Assembly (NCBI GenBank): GCA_965652565.1
Contig: CBFGWL010000007.1
Location: forward strand, 1 to 58,334
Origin: RSA11 sp965652565
GTDB taxonomy: Bacteria > Actinomycetota > Thermoleophilia > Solirubrobacterales > 70-9
DNA: 58,334 nt
Direction: 5' to 3'
A model generated the notes under the pieces. That model ran no database searches. It was not told the DNA's origin and was given only the letters and a program-made list of their open reading frames with translations. The position numbers and the translations under genes are program-made. Shown here in pieces: positions 17,792 to 25,093 of the stretch (positions within the stretch are counted from its first letter, which is position 1; every line of letters begins with the position of its first letter).

Positions 17792-18352
17792 TCAGGCGCG
17801 CGAGACGTACTCGCCGGTGCGCGTGTCGACGCGCACGGTCTCGCCCTCGTCGATGAAGAGCGGCACCTGGATCTCGACGCCCGTCTCCAGCGTGGCCGGC
17901 TTCGTGCCGCCGCCCGAGGCGGTGTCGCCCTTGAGCCCGGGCTCGGTCTTCGCGACCTTCAGGTCGACAGCGCTCGGCACCTGGACGCCGGTGGGGCGAT
18001 CGTCCACGTAGAGGATGTCGACGGTGTCGTTCGGCAGCACCCACTTCATATCCTCGCCCGCCGTCTCGCGCGGGATCTCGAACTGCTCGTAGGTGTCGAC
18101 GTCCATGAAAACCGCCGCGTCGCCCGAGTCGTAGAGGTACTGCATGCGCCGCGTCTCGGTGCGCACGGGCCTGAACTTCTCGCCCGCGCGGAAGGTCTTG
18201 TCCTGGATCGAGCCGTCGTCGACCTTGCGCAGCTTGGTGCGCACGAAGGCGCCGCCCTTGCCGGGCTTCACATGCTGGAACTCGACGATCCGGTAGATCG
18301 CCCCGTCCACCTCGATGTGAGTGCCGTTCTTGAACTGGTTCGTCGAAATCAA
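17792..18352 (-). CDS. efp: translation elongation factor P
   Basis: Relieves ribosome stalling at polyproline. The 186 residues carry three OB/KOW-like domains. The N-terminal loop KPGKGGAFVRTKL (about residues 29-41) presents the modifiable lysine, and the C-terminal signature GDTASGGGTKPATLETG (about residues 142-158) is canonical. The start codon is TTG, overlapping the TGA stop of the CapA-like gene as TTGA, so its translation is probably coupled to that gene. No epmA/epmB/earP-type modification genes are visible here. Confidence 0.96.
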   Translation of the reverse strand: MISTNQFKNGTHIEVDGAIYRIVEFQHVKPGKGGAFVRTKLRKVDDGSIQDKTFRAGEKFRPVRTETRRMQYLYDSGDAAVFMDVDTYEQFEIPRETAGEDMKWVLPNDTVDILYVDDRPTGVQVPSAVDLKVAKTEPGLKGDTASGGGTKPATLETGVEIQVPLFIDEGETVRVDTRTGEYVSRA

Positions 18353-19560
18353 GGCGCCGAAAAGTTAGCGACCTTCACACCCTTGTCCTTCCCCGCAACG
18401 GCGCGCGTACGCGCGAAGGACTCGCGCAGCGCGTCCGCGAAGCGCTCGTCGGCCCTGGGCGTGGCGGGTAGGACCACGTAATCGCCCGGCCGGACCCACA
18501 CGGGGACGTACTCGACGCGGGTCACCCGCACCTTCTCGCCGCGCGCCTTGAAGCGCAACAGCGCGATCAGCCCGTCCTGGGTATGCGCCGGCAGCCCCGC
18601 GGCCGCGGACTGGTTCGACACGAGGTTGCCCTCGCTGAAGACAACGAACTTCCCGTTGATGCGCTCGATCGGCTGCACCACGTGCGGCCCCTGCCCCACC
18701 ACGGCGTCGATCAGCGGCGAGCCGGTCAGGCGCTGGGCCAGCTCACGCTGGAACCGGCTGGGCTCCAGCGCGTACTCGGACCCCCAATGCACGTTCACGA
18801 CGACCGCGTCCGCGCCCGCGTCACGCGCCCGCTGCGCGTCGGCGAGGATGGCCTTGGCGCCCGCCGCCGGATTCTCGGTCGGGTAGGTGTTGAGGGCCCA
18901 GCCCGTCGGCGGGGGGATCCCGTTCGTGGCGTCGGTGTACGCGATGAGCGCGACGCGCACCCCGTCCACCTCCATGATCAGCGGCTTGCGGCTCGCCCGC
19001 TTCGAGGCGAACGAGCCCGTGTGAGCGACCTTGCGGTCGTCCAGCGCCGCGACGGTGCCCTCGATGCCCGCCATCCCCTGGTCGAGCGAGTGGTTGGAGG
19101 CGGTGGTGCACGCGTCCCAACCGGACTTGCGGATCGAGCGCGCGAGGTCCGCGGGCGTGTTGAAGATGGGATACGTCGAGGGCTCGCCCGGGCCCATGGG
19201 CGTTTCGAGGTGGCATACCGCGCGCGCCGGGCGGCGCACCCACGGCGCGATGGCCCTGAAGAACGGCGTGAAGTCGTAGCGCTCACCCCCGCCGTTCTCA
19301 AGCGCACGGCTGAGCAGCGGCTGGTGCATGAGCAGATCGCCGCTGAAGGAGATCTCGAAGCGCTTGATGGGTGGAGGCCCCTCGCCCCCTTGGCCCGTCG
19401 AGGCCCCCGAGCGCCCGTCGGTACCGAAGCCCAGGTCGCAACCGCCCAGCAGCACGCTGAGGCAAAGGAGGGCCAGGACCCAAAGCGCGACCCGGGAGGC
19501 GGACGCCCGAATCCTGCGCTGGCACTTGCGGGACGGCGCCGGCGCCATCGCGCGGAGCAT
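18349..19560 (-). CDS. CapA family putative lipoprotein
   Basis: A 403-residue secreted protein with an N-terminal hydrophobic helix ending in the lipobox LLGGC (cysteine at about residue 41). It is therefore expected to be an outer-leaflet lipoprotein. The mature part is a PGA_cap/CapA calcineurin-like domain: FSGDLLMHQPLLSRAL near the start, TASNHSLDQGM, VNVHWGSEYALEPS, and GQGPHVVQPIER with FVVFSEGNLVSNQS. CapA-type proteins function in poly-gamma-glutamate or exopolymer handling, but most homologues lack biochemical data. The start may be at 19548 (MAPAPSRK). It is the first gene of the run into efp, with overlapping TTGA. Confidence 0.85.
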   Translation of the reverse strand: MLRAMAPAPSRKCQRRIRASASRVALWVLALLCLSVLLGGCDLGFGTDGRSGASTGQGGEGPPPIKRFEISFSGDLLMHQPLLSRALENGGGERYDFTPFFRAIAPWVRRPARAVCHLETPMGPGEPSTYPIFNTPADLARSIRKSGWDACTTASNHSLDQGMAGIEGTVAALDDRKVAHTGSFASKRASRKPLIMEVDGVRVALIAYTDATNGIPPPTGWALNTYPTENPAAGAKAILADAQRARDAGADAVVVNVHWGSEYALEPSRFQRELAQRLTGSPLIDAVVGQGPHVVQPIERINGKFVVFSEGNLVSNQSAAAGLPAHTQDGLIALLRFKARGEKVRVTRVEYVPVWVRPGDYVVLPATPRADERFADALRESFARTRAVAGKDKGVKVANFSAP

Positions 19561-19582
19561 ATGCCGCCGCGCGGCGTGCCGT

Positions 19583-19588
19583 TAAATT
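19583..19588 (+). promoter_or_regulatory. putative -10 element for a leaderless transcript
   Basis: TAAATT is the only AT-rich hexamer in the 37-base divergent gap between the capA-like gene and the flavoprotein gene. It ends 9 bases before the TTG start at 19598, so transcription would begin at or next to the start codon. No ribosome binding site is visible. The reverse strand reads AATTTAAC and could serve the opposite gene. Confidence 0.4.
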
Positions 19589-19597
19589 CTCTGGTGC

Positions 19598-21283
19598 TTG
19601 AGCGAGGCGATCACGAGACGCAAGATCCGGGCGGAGCGCTTCCCCGATCCGGAGGACGAACAGCTCTTCCCGCGCCTGCCTGACGCGAAGATCGAGCGCC
19701 TCGCGGAGCGCGGCCGGCGCCGGTCCTTCGCGCCCGGCGAGACGCTCTTCGAGCAGGGCGCGCGCGACATCCCCTTCTTCGTCGTCGTCGAGGGACGCGT
19801 GGAGTTCATCGACCACACGCCGAAGGCCGACATCGTCTTCGCGGAGCTCGGCAGCAAGCGCTTCGTCGGCGACATCGCCGTGTTCACCGGCGAGCCGTCG
19901 ATCGCGGAGTGCGTTGCGGTCGAGCCCACCGAGGTGATCGCTTTCACCCGCGGGGAGCTGCGCTCCATGCTCGCGGACTGGCCCGAGTTCGCCGAGACGG
20001 TGCTGCGCACGCTGAGCCTGCGCCGCGCCTGGCTCGAGGGCGAGGGGCGCGGCGTGCTGCGGCTGATCGCCTCGAGCGACTCGCGGCGGGCGTTCGAGGT
20101 TCGTGACCTGCTCGAGCGCAACCTGCTGCCGGTGCGCTGGTACGACGTGGACTCCGACGAGGAGAGCGCCGCGCTGCTCGACGGGCTCTGCATCCCCCGC
20201 GAGGAGACGCCGATCCTCGTGCGCAGCGACCGCGTCCTGCGCAACCCGTCGGTCCGCCAGGTGGCCCGCGAGCTCGGCCTGCGCGCGGAGGTTGACGGCG
20301 AGCGCTTCGACCTCGTCACCGTCGGCGGCGGGCCCGCCGGCCTCGCGGCCGCGGTCTACGGCGCCTCGGAGGGGCTGCGGACGTTCGTCGCGGAGTCCTG
20401 GGCGCCGGGCGGTCAGGCCGGCACGAGCACGCGCATCGAGAACTACCTGGGCTTCCCCACCGGGATCTCCGGCACAGAGCTCACGCGCAAGGCCACCTTG
20501 CAGGCGCGCCGCTTCGACGCGGTGCTCTCGAGCTTCCACCCGGTGGTGGAACTCACGGACGGCCCCGAGGGCCTCGTCCGCATCGACCTCGAGGACGGCC
20601 AGCACGTGCTGGCCCGCACGGTCGTGGTCGCCTCCGGCGCGCGCTGGCGCACGCTCGACGTGGACGGCATCGACCGGCTCACCGGCGCTGGCGTCTACCA
20701 CGCGGCGATGCCGAGCGACGCTCGGCGCCTGCGCGGCCAGGACGTGATCGTCGTCGGCGGCGGCAACTCCGCGGGCCAGGCGATCCTGAAGCTGGCGTCG
20801 ACGGCGCGCAGCGTGCGGGTCGTCGTGCGCGGCTCGGGCCTCTCGCGGACGATGTCGCGCTACCTGATCAACCGGGTCGAGGCCGCCCGCAACGTCGAGA
20901 TCCAGACGCAGACCGAGGTCGTCGGGGTGCACGGCGCCACGCGGCTCGAGTCGGTGGACCTGCGCGACGGCGACGGGAACGTCGAGAACGTCCCGACGGC
21001 CGCGCTCTTCGTGATGATCGGCGCCGATCCGTGCACCGAGTCGGTAAACGGGGTCCTCGCTCTCGACGAGGCGGGCTACGTGAAGTGCGGCAAGTGGGCG
21101 GCCAAGCACGACGGCCACGACTGCTGGCCCCTCGACGATCGCTTGCCGCACATGCTGGAGACGGTGCGCCCCGGCGTGTTCGCCGCGGGCGACGTGCGCT
21201 CGGGCGCGACCAACCGCGTCGCGGGCGCCGTGGGCGATGGGGCGATGGCGGTGCGCTTCGCGCACCAGGTGCTCGACGGCTAG
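19598..21283 (+). CDS. flavoprotein with N-terminal cyclic-nucleotide-binding domain (thioredoxin-reductase-like)
   Basis: A 561-residue, three-part protein. Residues about 25-145 form a cNMP-binding/Crp-type sensor domain (GETLFEQGARDIPFFVVVEG, GDIAVFTGEPS). About 160-225 is a thioredoxin/glutaredoxin-like spacer. About 235-555 is a TrxB-type FAD/NAD oxidoreductase with LVTVGGGPAGLAAAVYG, APGGQAGTSTRIENYLGFP, VIVVGGGNSAGQA and GVFAAGDVRSG. The redox CxxC of classical thioredoxin reductase is absent. The arginine expected in the cyclic-nucleotide phosphate loop aligns with S101, so canonical cAMP binding is doubtful. The start is TTG. It ends four bases into the convergent antiporter gene. 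Confidence 0.87.
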   Translation: MSEAITRRKIRAERFPDPEDEQLFPRLPDAKIERLAERGRRRSFAPGETLFEQGARDIPFFVVVEGRVEFIDHTPKADIVFAELGSKRFVGDIAVFTGEPSIAECVAVEPTEVIAFTRGELRSMLADWPEFAETVLRTLSLRRAWLEGEGRGVLRLIASSDSRRAFEVRDLLERNLLPVRWYDVDSDEESAALLDGLCIPREETPILVRSDRVLRNPSVRQVARELGLRAEVDGERFDLVTVGGGPAGLAAAVYGASEGLRTFVAESWAPGGQAGTSTRIENYLGFPTGISGTELTRKATLQARRFDAVLSSFHPVVELTDGPEGLVRIDLEDGQHVLARTVVVASGARWRTLDVDGIDRLTGAGVYHAAMPSDARRLRGQDVIVVGGGNSAGQAILKLASTARSVRVVVRGSGLSRTMSRYLINRVEAARNVEIQTQTEVVGVHGATRLESVDLRDGDGNVENVPTAALFVMIGADPCTESVNGVLALDEAGYVKCGKWAAKHDGHDCWPLDDRLPHMLETVRPGVFAAGDVRSGATNRVAGAVGDGAMAVRFAHQVLDG

Positions 21284-22773
21284 GTCGCGTCGAGGGTCGG
21301 CGCCTCGCCGACCGGCTGGACGTCGCCGCGCCCGGTGATCAGGACCTCGTCGACATAGCAGTAGCGCCACGCTTCGTCGGGCTCGAGCGTGGCGATCGCG
21401 GGGTGACCCGTCGACTCGTGGTGCTTGGTGGCGTGCTTGTTCTTCGAGTCGTCGCAGCAGCCCACGTAGCCGCACTGCAGGCACACCCGCAGCTCCACCC
21501 AGTCGTCGCCGAGCTGCCGACAGTCGTCGCAGCCGTCCGACCACGGCGTCGCCGGGACGACTTCAACGTGCGGGCAGCCGTCGACGATGGTCTCCTGCCC
21601 GACGTACCGATAGCCGCCGCCGAGCAGCCAGCTCGGCAGCGCTCCCGAGACCACGCGCGAGCGCGCCGCCAGGATCGGGCCGATGAGCGCGAGGACGAGC
21701 ACATACAGCGCCACGAACGGCGCGATGCGCCCGTCGAGCCCCGCGCTCACCGCCAGCGTCGCCAGGATCAGCGAGAACTCGCCTCGGCCCAGCAGGACGA
21801 GCGCAGCGTTCGCGGCGGACATCTGGTTCAGGTTGTTGAACCGCGCGACGATGACGCCGCCGAGTGTGCACATGACAACGGAGACAGCGACGGCCGCCGC
21901 CACGGGCAGCACCACCGAGTCGAGCGCCCCGAGCTCGATGCTCGCACCAAAGACGACGAAGAAGATCGCGGCGAACGCGTCGCGGACGGGGGTGATCACC
22001 TGCTCGACGCGCTCGCGCAGGACCGTGCGCGAGATGACCAGCCCGATCATCAGCGCGCCGATCGCATCGGAGACGCCGAGGTCCTCGGCGACACCCGCCA
22101 TCAGGACGGCGAGCCCGACCGACAACACCGCGGTGAGCTCCTCGTCGTCGGTGTCGAGCAACCTGCCGATCACCGAGCCGCCGTAGGTGGCGATCAGCAG
22201 CAGCCCGCCGATGAAGCCGAAGCTGATCGCGAAATCGCCTAGGACCTCGCCGACGCCCGAGCTGTCGCCGAGCAACGGCGAGAGCACCGCCAGGTAGAAG
22301 GCGAGGAAGATGTCCTCGACCACGATGATGCCGAGGATCACCGGGGTCTCCGCGTTCGTGAGGCGGTTGAGCTCGACCAGGAGCTTGGTCACGATCGCCG
22401 TGCTCGAGATGCCGACGGCGCCCGCGATCACCAGCGCCTCGGTGGTGCCCCACCCGAGCACGAAGCCCAGGACGAGGCCGGCGCTCACGTTGAGGCCGAT
22501 GTAGACGATCGCGCCCTGCAGGACGCTGCGCCCCACACGCAGCACTTGCTCGACGGGGAACTCCACGCCGAGGTGGAAGAGCAGGACGATCAGCCCGACG
22601 TCCGCGATCAGATCCAGCGCGTGCGGATCGCTCAGCAGATCGACGGCCGAGGGTCCCAGGATGATCCCGGCCGCCATGAAGGCGGGGATCGTGGGCAGGG
22701 CGACCAAGCGGCCGGCCCGCGCCAGCATCGCCGCGGTGACGCCTGCCGCCCCGAGGGCTACGAGCTCATCCAC
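21280..22773 (-). CDS. CPA2-type cation:proton antiporter with C-terminal UBP zinc finger
   Basis: A 497-residue membrane transporter. About 12 hydrophobic helices span residues 1-385, with Kef/KhtU-type signatures (FMAAGIILGPSAVDLL, DVGLIVLLFHLGVEF, GISSTAIVTKLLVE, LGRGEFSLILATLAV). The cytoplasmic tail (about 405-480) is a ZnF-UBP domain with CDDC, CLQCGYVGC and a histidine series HATKHHESTGH. K+/H+ exchange is the likely activity. The fused ZnF-UBP is unusual for a transporter, and in bacteria this domain often neighbours the cNMP/TrxR-type flavoprotein found here immediately downstream on the opposite strand. The KhtT-like small gene precedes it. Confidence 0.87.
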   Translation of the reverse strand: MDELVALGAAGVTAAMLARAGRLVALPTIPAFMAAGIILGPSAVDLLSDPHALDLIADVGLIVLLFHLGVEFPVEQVLRVGRSVLQGAIVYIGLNVSAGLVLGFVLGWGTTEALVIAGAVGISSTAIVTKLLVELNRLTNAETPVILGIIVVEDIFLAFYLAVLSPLLGDSSGVGEVLGDFAISFGFIGGLLLIATYGGSVIGRLLDTDDEELTAVLSVGLAVLMAGVAEDLGVSDAIGALMIGLVISRTVLRERVEQVITPVRDAFAAIFFVVFGASIELGALDSVVLPVAAAVAVSVVMCTLGGVIVARFNNLNQMSAANAALVLLGRGEFSLILATLAVSAGLDGRIAPFVALYVLVLALIGPILAARSRVVSGALPSWLLGGGYRYVGQETIVDGCPHVEVVPATPWSDGCDDCRQLGDDWVELRVCLQCGYVGCCDDSKNKHATKHHESTGHPAIATLEPDEAWRYCYVDEVLITGRGDVQPVGEAPTLDAT

Positions 22774-22794
22774 GCTCCGCCCTCGGGCCGCGCA

Positions 22795-23022
22795 TCAATC
22801 GCCGTAGTACGTCCCTGTCAGGACGGCGCCGACGCGACGCGCCTCGTCTTCATCCAGCCGAATCACGACCTTCGGCTGATCCTCGTCGCTCTTCGAGAAC
22901 GCGTAGATCTCGCGGGTGCCGTCCTTGCGGACGATGACGGCGAGCTTCTGGTGCGTGGTCGAGCTGATCACGTACTTCGTGCCGATCCCGAAGAGCTCGG
23001 TGACCTCAACGCCGTGGCCCAT
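22795..23022 (-). CDS. KhtT-like antiporter regulatory N-domain protein
   Basis: A 75-residue soluble protein (VTELFGIGTKYVISSTTHQK, then AVIVRKDGTREIYAFSKSDE) that matches the N-terminal domain of KhtT-type cation:proton antiporter regulatory subunits. The usual C-terminal TrkA-C/RCK_C ligand-binding domain is missing because the frame stops at residue 75 (TGTYYGD). It lies 21 bases upstream of the antiporter gene on the same strand, as khtT precedes khtU. It probably binds and gates the antiporter, although ligand sensing would need another domain, possibly the zinc-finger tail of the transporter. Homology is read from the pattern, not from a search. Confidence 0.72.
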   Translation of the reverse strand: MGHGVEVTELFGIGTKYVISSTTHQKLAVIVRKDGTREIYAFSKSDEDQPKVVIRLDEDEARRVGAVLTGTYYGD

Positions 23023-23119
23023 TCGTCAAGGATTCCACACCCGGCGGGCGACCACCGTGTCGGTTCCCGGTTGCGCGCCGCGAGGACCGCGCGGTACGGT
23101 CCCGCCCGGGACAGGAGCC

Positions 23120-24406
23120 GTGCGCTTCCTCGGGGTTACAACTGGTGTTCGCGGGTCGCGCCTGCGCGCGACGATCGTCGCCGTGCTCGCGGCGGCGCTC
23201 GCAGGCGGCGCCGCGCTTGCCGCGGCCGGCGAGGCGGACGCGGCCAAGCGCAAGCCCCCTACCCGCAACGTCCTGTTCGTCGGCAACAACTGGGACGGCA
23301 CCGCGGACGTGATCGCGCTCGGCGGCAAGTACCGCCGGCTCGCGCGGCTCAACATCGTCCCCGACCGCCAACAGCGCCTCAACGAGATCCTGCTCGACCC
23401 TGTGCGGCTCGTCTTCTACCTCGCGATCCGCACGCTGATCGGCGAGGGCCACGACCAGTACGTGGATGACATGTACTCGACCCCCGACGGGCGCCTGCTG
23501 GTCGTCTCGCGGCCCAGCTTCGGCGACGTCGTGGGCATCCGGATCGCGACCGGCGAGATCGTCTGGCGGTTCCGGGTCGACGGCGTGCGCTCCGATCACA
23601 TGGCCGTCTCGCCGAACGGCAAGCACGTTGCGGTCTCGGCCTCCACGGGCAACGTGGTCCACGTCCTGAACATGCGCACCGGCAAGGAGGTATTCCGGTT
23701 CCCGTCGGGCGACTCCCCGCACGAGAACATCTACTCGAAGGACGGCAAGCTCATCTACCACGCGAGCATCGGGCTCGTGTACACGCCGCTCGACGGTCCG
23801 CTCTTCGACACCGCGAAGGGCCAGCGCTACTTCCAGGTCGTCGATGCCAAGACCGGCGAGGTCCTCAAGCAGATCGACATGGGCGTGAAGCTCGAGGAGG
23901 CCGGATACCCCGACATGAGCTCAGCGGTGCGGCCGATGACGTTCTCGCCCAACGAGCGGTTCCTCTACTTCCAGGTCTCCTTCTTCCATGGGTTCGTCGA
24001 GTACGACCTCAAGACCGACCGGGTCCGCCGTGTCGCCAACCTCCCGCTCGCGCCGCACGTGCGCACCATGCCGCGCGAGAACTACCTGCTCGACTCGGCC
24101 CACCACGGGATCGCGATGAACCGCAAGGGCACGCGACTCTGCGTCGCCGGGACGATGTCCGACTACGCGGCGATCGTCTCGCGCAAGACCTTCCGCTACA
24201 AGCTGATCAAGCGCGGCCTCAAGCCCTACTGGGTCACGAACAACCTGAACGGCAACCGCTGCTTCGTCTCGTGGAGCGGCAGCGACGCGGTCTCGGTGAT
24301 CTCCTACAAGACCAAGCGCGAGGTCGCGCGCTTCAAGGTCGGATACCACCCGCAGCGCATGCGCCTCGGCAAGGTGCGCCGCAGCTGGCTCAAGTCGCTG
24401 CGCTAG
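23120..24406 (+). CDS. secreted beta-propeller (YVTN/PQQ-like) protein
   Basis: A 428-residue protein with a Sec-type signal peptide (RLRATIVAVLAAALAGGAAL, about residues 13-32, probable cleavage after AEA/ADA). Several blade-like repeats follow (DDMYSTPDGRLLVVSRPS, HMAVSPNGKHVAVSASTG, NVVHVLNMRTGKEVFRFPSG, PMTFSPNERFLYFQVSFF). The GTG start at 23120 has a well-placed AGGAG ribosome binding site. The fold is a WD40/YVTN-type propeller used for binding or as an unknown enzyme scaffold. No catalytic site is apparent. It is divergent from the KhtT-like gene and convergent with the acidic protein. Confidence 0.8.
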   Translation: MRFLGVTTGVRGSRLRATIVAVLAAALAGGAALAAAGEADAAKRKPPTRNVLFVGNNWDGTADVIALGGKYRRLARLNIVPDRQQRLNEILLDPVRLVFYLAIRTLIGEGHDQYVDDMYSTPDGRLLVVSRPSFGDVVGIRIATGEIVWRFRVDGVRSDHMAVSPNGKHVAVSASTGNVVHVLNMRTGKEVFRFPSGDSPHENIYSKDGKLIYHASIGLVYTPLDGPLFDTAKGQRYFQVVDAKTGEVLKQIDMGVKLEEAGYPDMSSAVRPMTFSPNERFLYFQVSFFHGFVEYDLKTDRVRRVANLPLAPHVRTMPRENYLLDSAHHGIAMNRKGTRLCVAGTMSDYAAIVSRKTFRYKLIKRGLKPYWVTNNLNGNRCFVSWSGSDAVSVISYKTKREVARFKVGYHPQRMRLGKVRRSWLKSLR

Positions 24407-24419
24407 CCATCCGGGGCGG

Positions 24420-24827
24420 CTAGCCCTTCTCCTCGTCCGCGGGACCGGGCTCGTCCTCGTCGCCCTGCGCGCGCTCGTGATCGGCCTCGCCGTACTCGGT
24501 CTGGGCGCGCTGGTCCTCCGGCTCGCCCGCGAGCTCGCTCGGGTCGGGCGCGACCGCCTCGTGGGTGGCGTTCTCGACGAGCTCGTGCTCAGCCTCCTCG
24601 AAGCCCTCGGACACCCCGCCGCCGCCCTCGGCGACCGCGCGCTCGGACTCCTCCACCCCGTACTCCTCGCCGGGGTCGCCTCCGATCGCCCCCGCCTCCT
24701 CGGCGGCGGCGCGTGACTCGCGCTCGACGGCCTCGTCCGAGTGCGCGCCCGAAGCTCGGTCGCCACCGGTGTCCACGACGTCGTGCTCCTCGATCGGTTC
24801 CTGGGTCTCCTCGTCGCGAGCGTCCAA
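24420..24827 (-). CDS. acidic low-complexity protein
   Basis: A 135-residue protein dominated by Glu, Ala, Asp and Gly, very acidic and likely disordered. It has no signal peptide, membrane segment or cysteine. The stretch EGFEEAEHELVENATHEAV is the most structured part and resembles a short motif seen in other small actinobacterial acidic proteins. Function unknown; hydration, stress or desiccation roles are speculative. A repeat doublet lies upstream between it and the divergent M42 peptidase gene. Confidence 0.62.
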   Translation of the reverse strand: MDARDEETQEPIEEHDVVDTGGDRASGAHSDEAVERESRAAAEEAGAIGGDPGEEYGVEESERAVAEGGGGVSEGFEEAEHELVENATHEAVAPDPSELAGEPEDQRAQTEYGEADHERAQGDEDEPGPADEEKG

Positions 24828-24903
24828 GACGGGCTCCTTTCAGCGGGATCGGCGTGGCGTGCGCTTTACCACGCCGGCCTGGGACAAACGCGCGGGCGCC
24901 GTT

Positions 24904-25012
24904 CGCGACTTCACGATCTCGTTGGTTGATCCCACACAATCGTGCACTCGCGGCGGGGCCGTTCGCGACTTCGCGATCTTGTTGGTTGATCCCACGAAAT
25001 GTTGAAGTCGCG
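24904..25012. repeat. doublet of 49-bp imperfect palindromic repeat (locus B)
   Basis: Two 49-base units (24904-24952 and 24964-25012) with an 11-base spacer, so the same 60-base period as locus A but in inverted orientation. Unit 2 has near-perfect ends CGCGACTTC and GAAGTCGCG. Both units hold GTTGGTTGATCCCAC, the reverse complement of the locus A core. The locus lies in a divergent intergenic gap, unlike locus A, which lies between convergent genes. Confidence 0.85.
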
Positions 25013-25080
25013 CGGGGGGTCTGCTGACGTCGCGCGGGGCGGCCGCGCGCCCCCGCGGCGCCTCGCGAAACCGGGGTCGC

Positions 25081-25086
25081 GATACT
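25081..25086 (+). promoter_or_regulatory. putative -10 element of the M42 peptidase gene
   Basis: GATACT ends 7 bases before the ATG at 25094, with no ribosome binding site between them. This is consistent with a leaderless transcript, which is common in actinobacteria. No clear -35 box is seen in the repeat-rich upstream sequence. Confidence 0.35.
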
Positions 25087-25093
25087 TGCGCGC

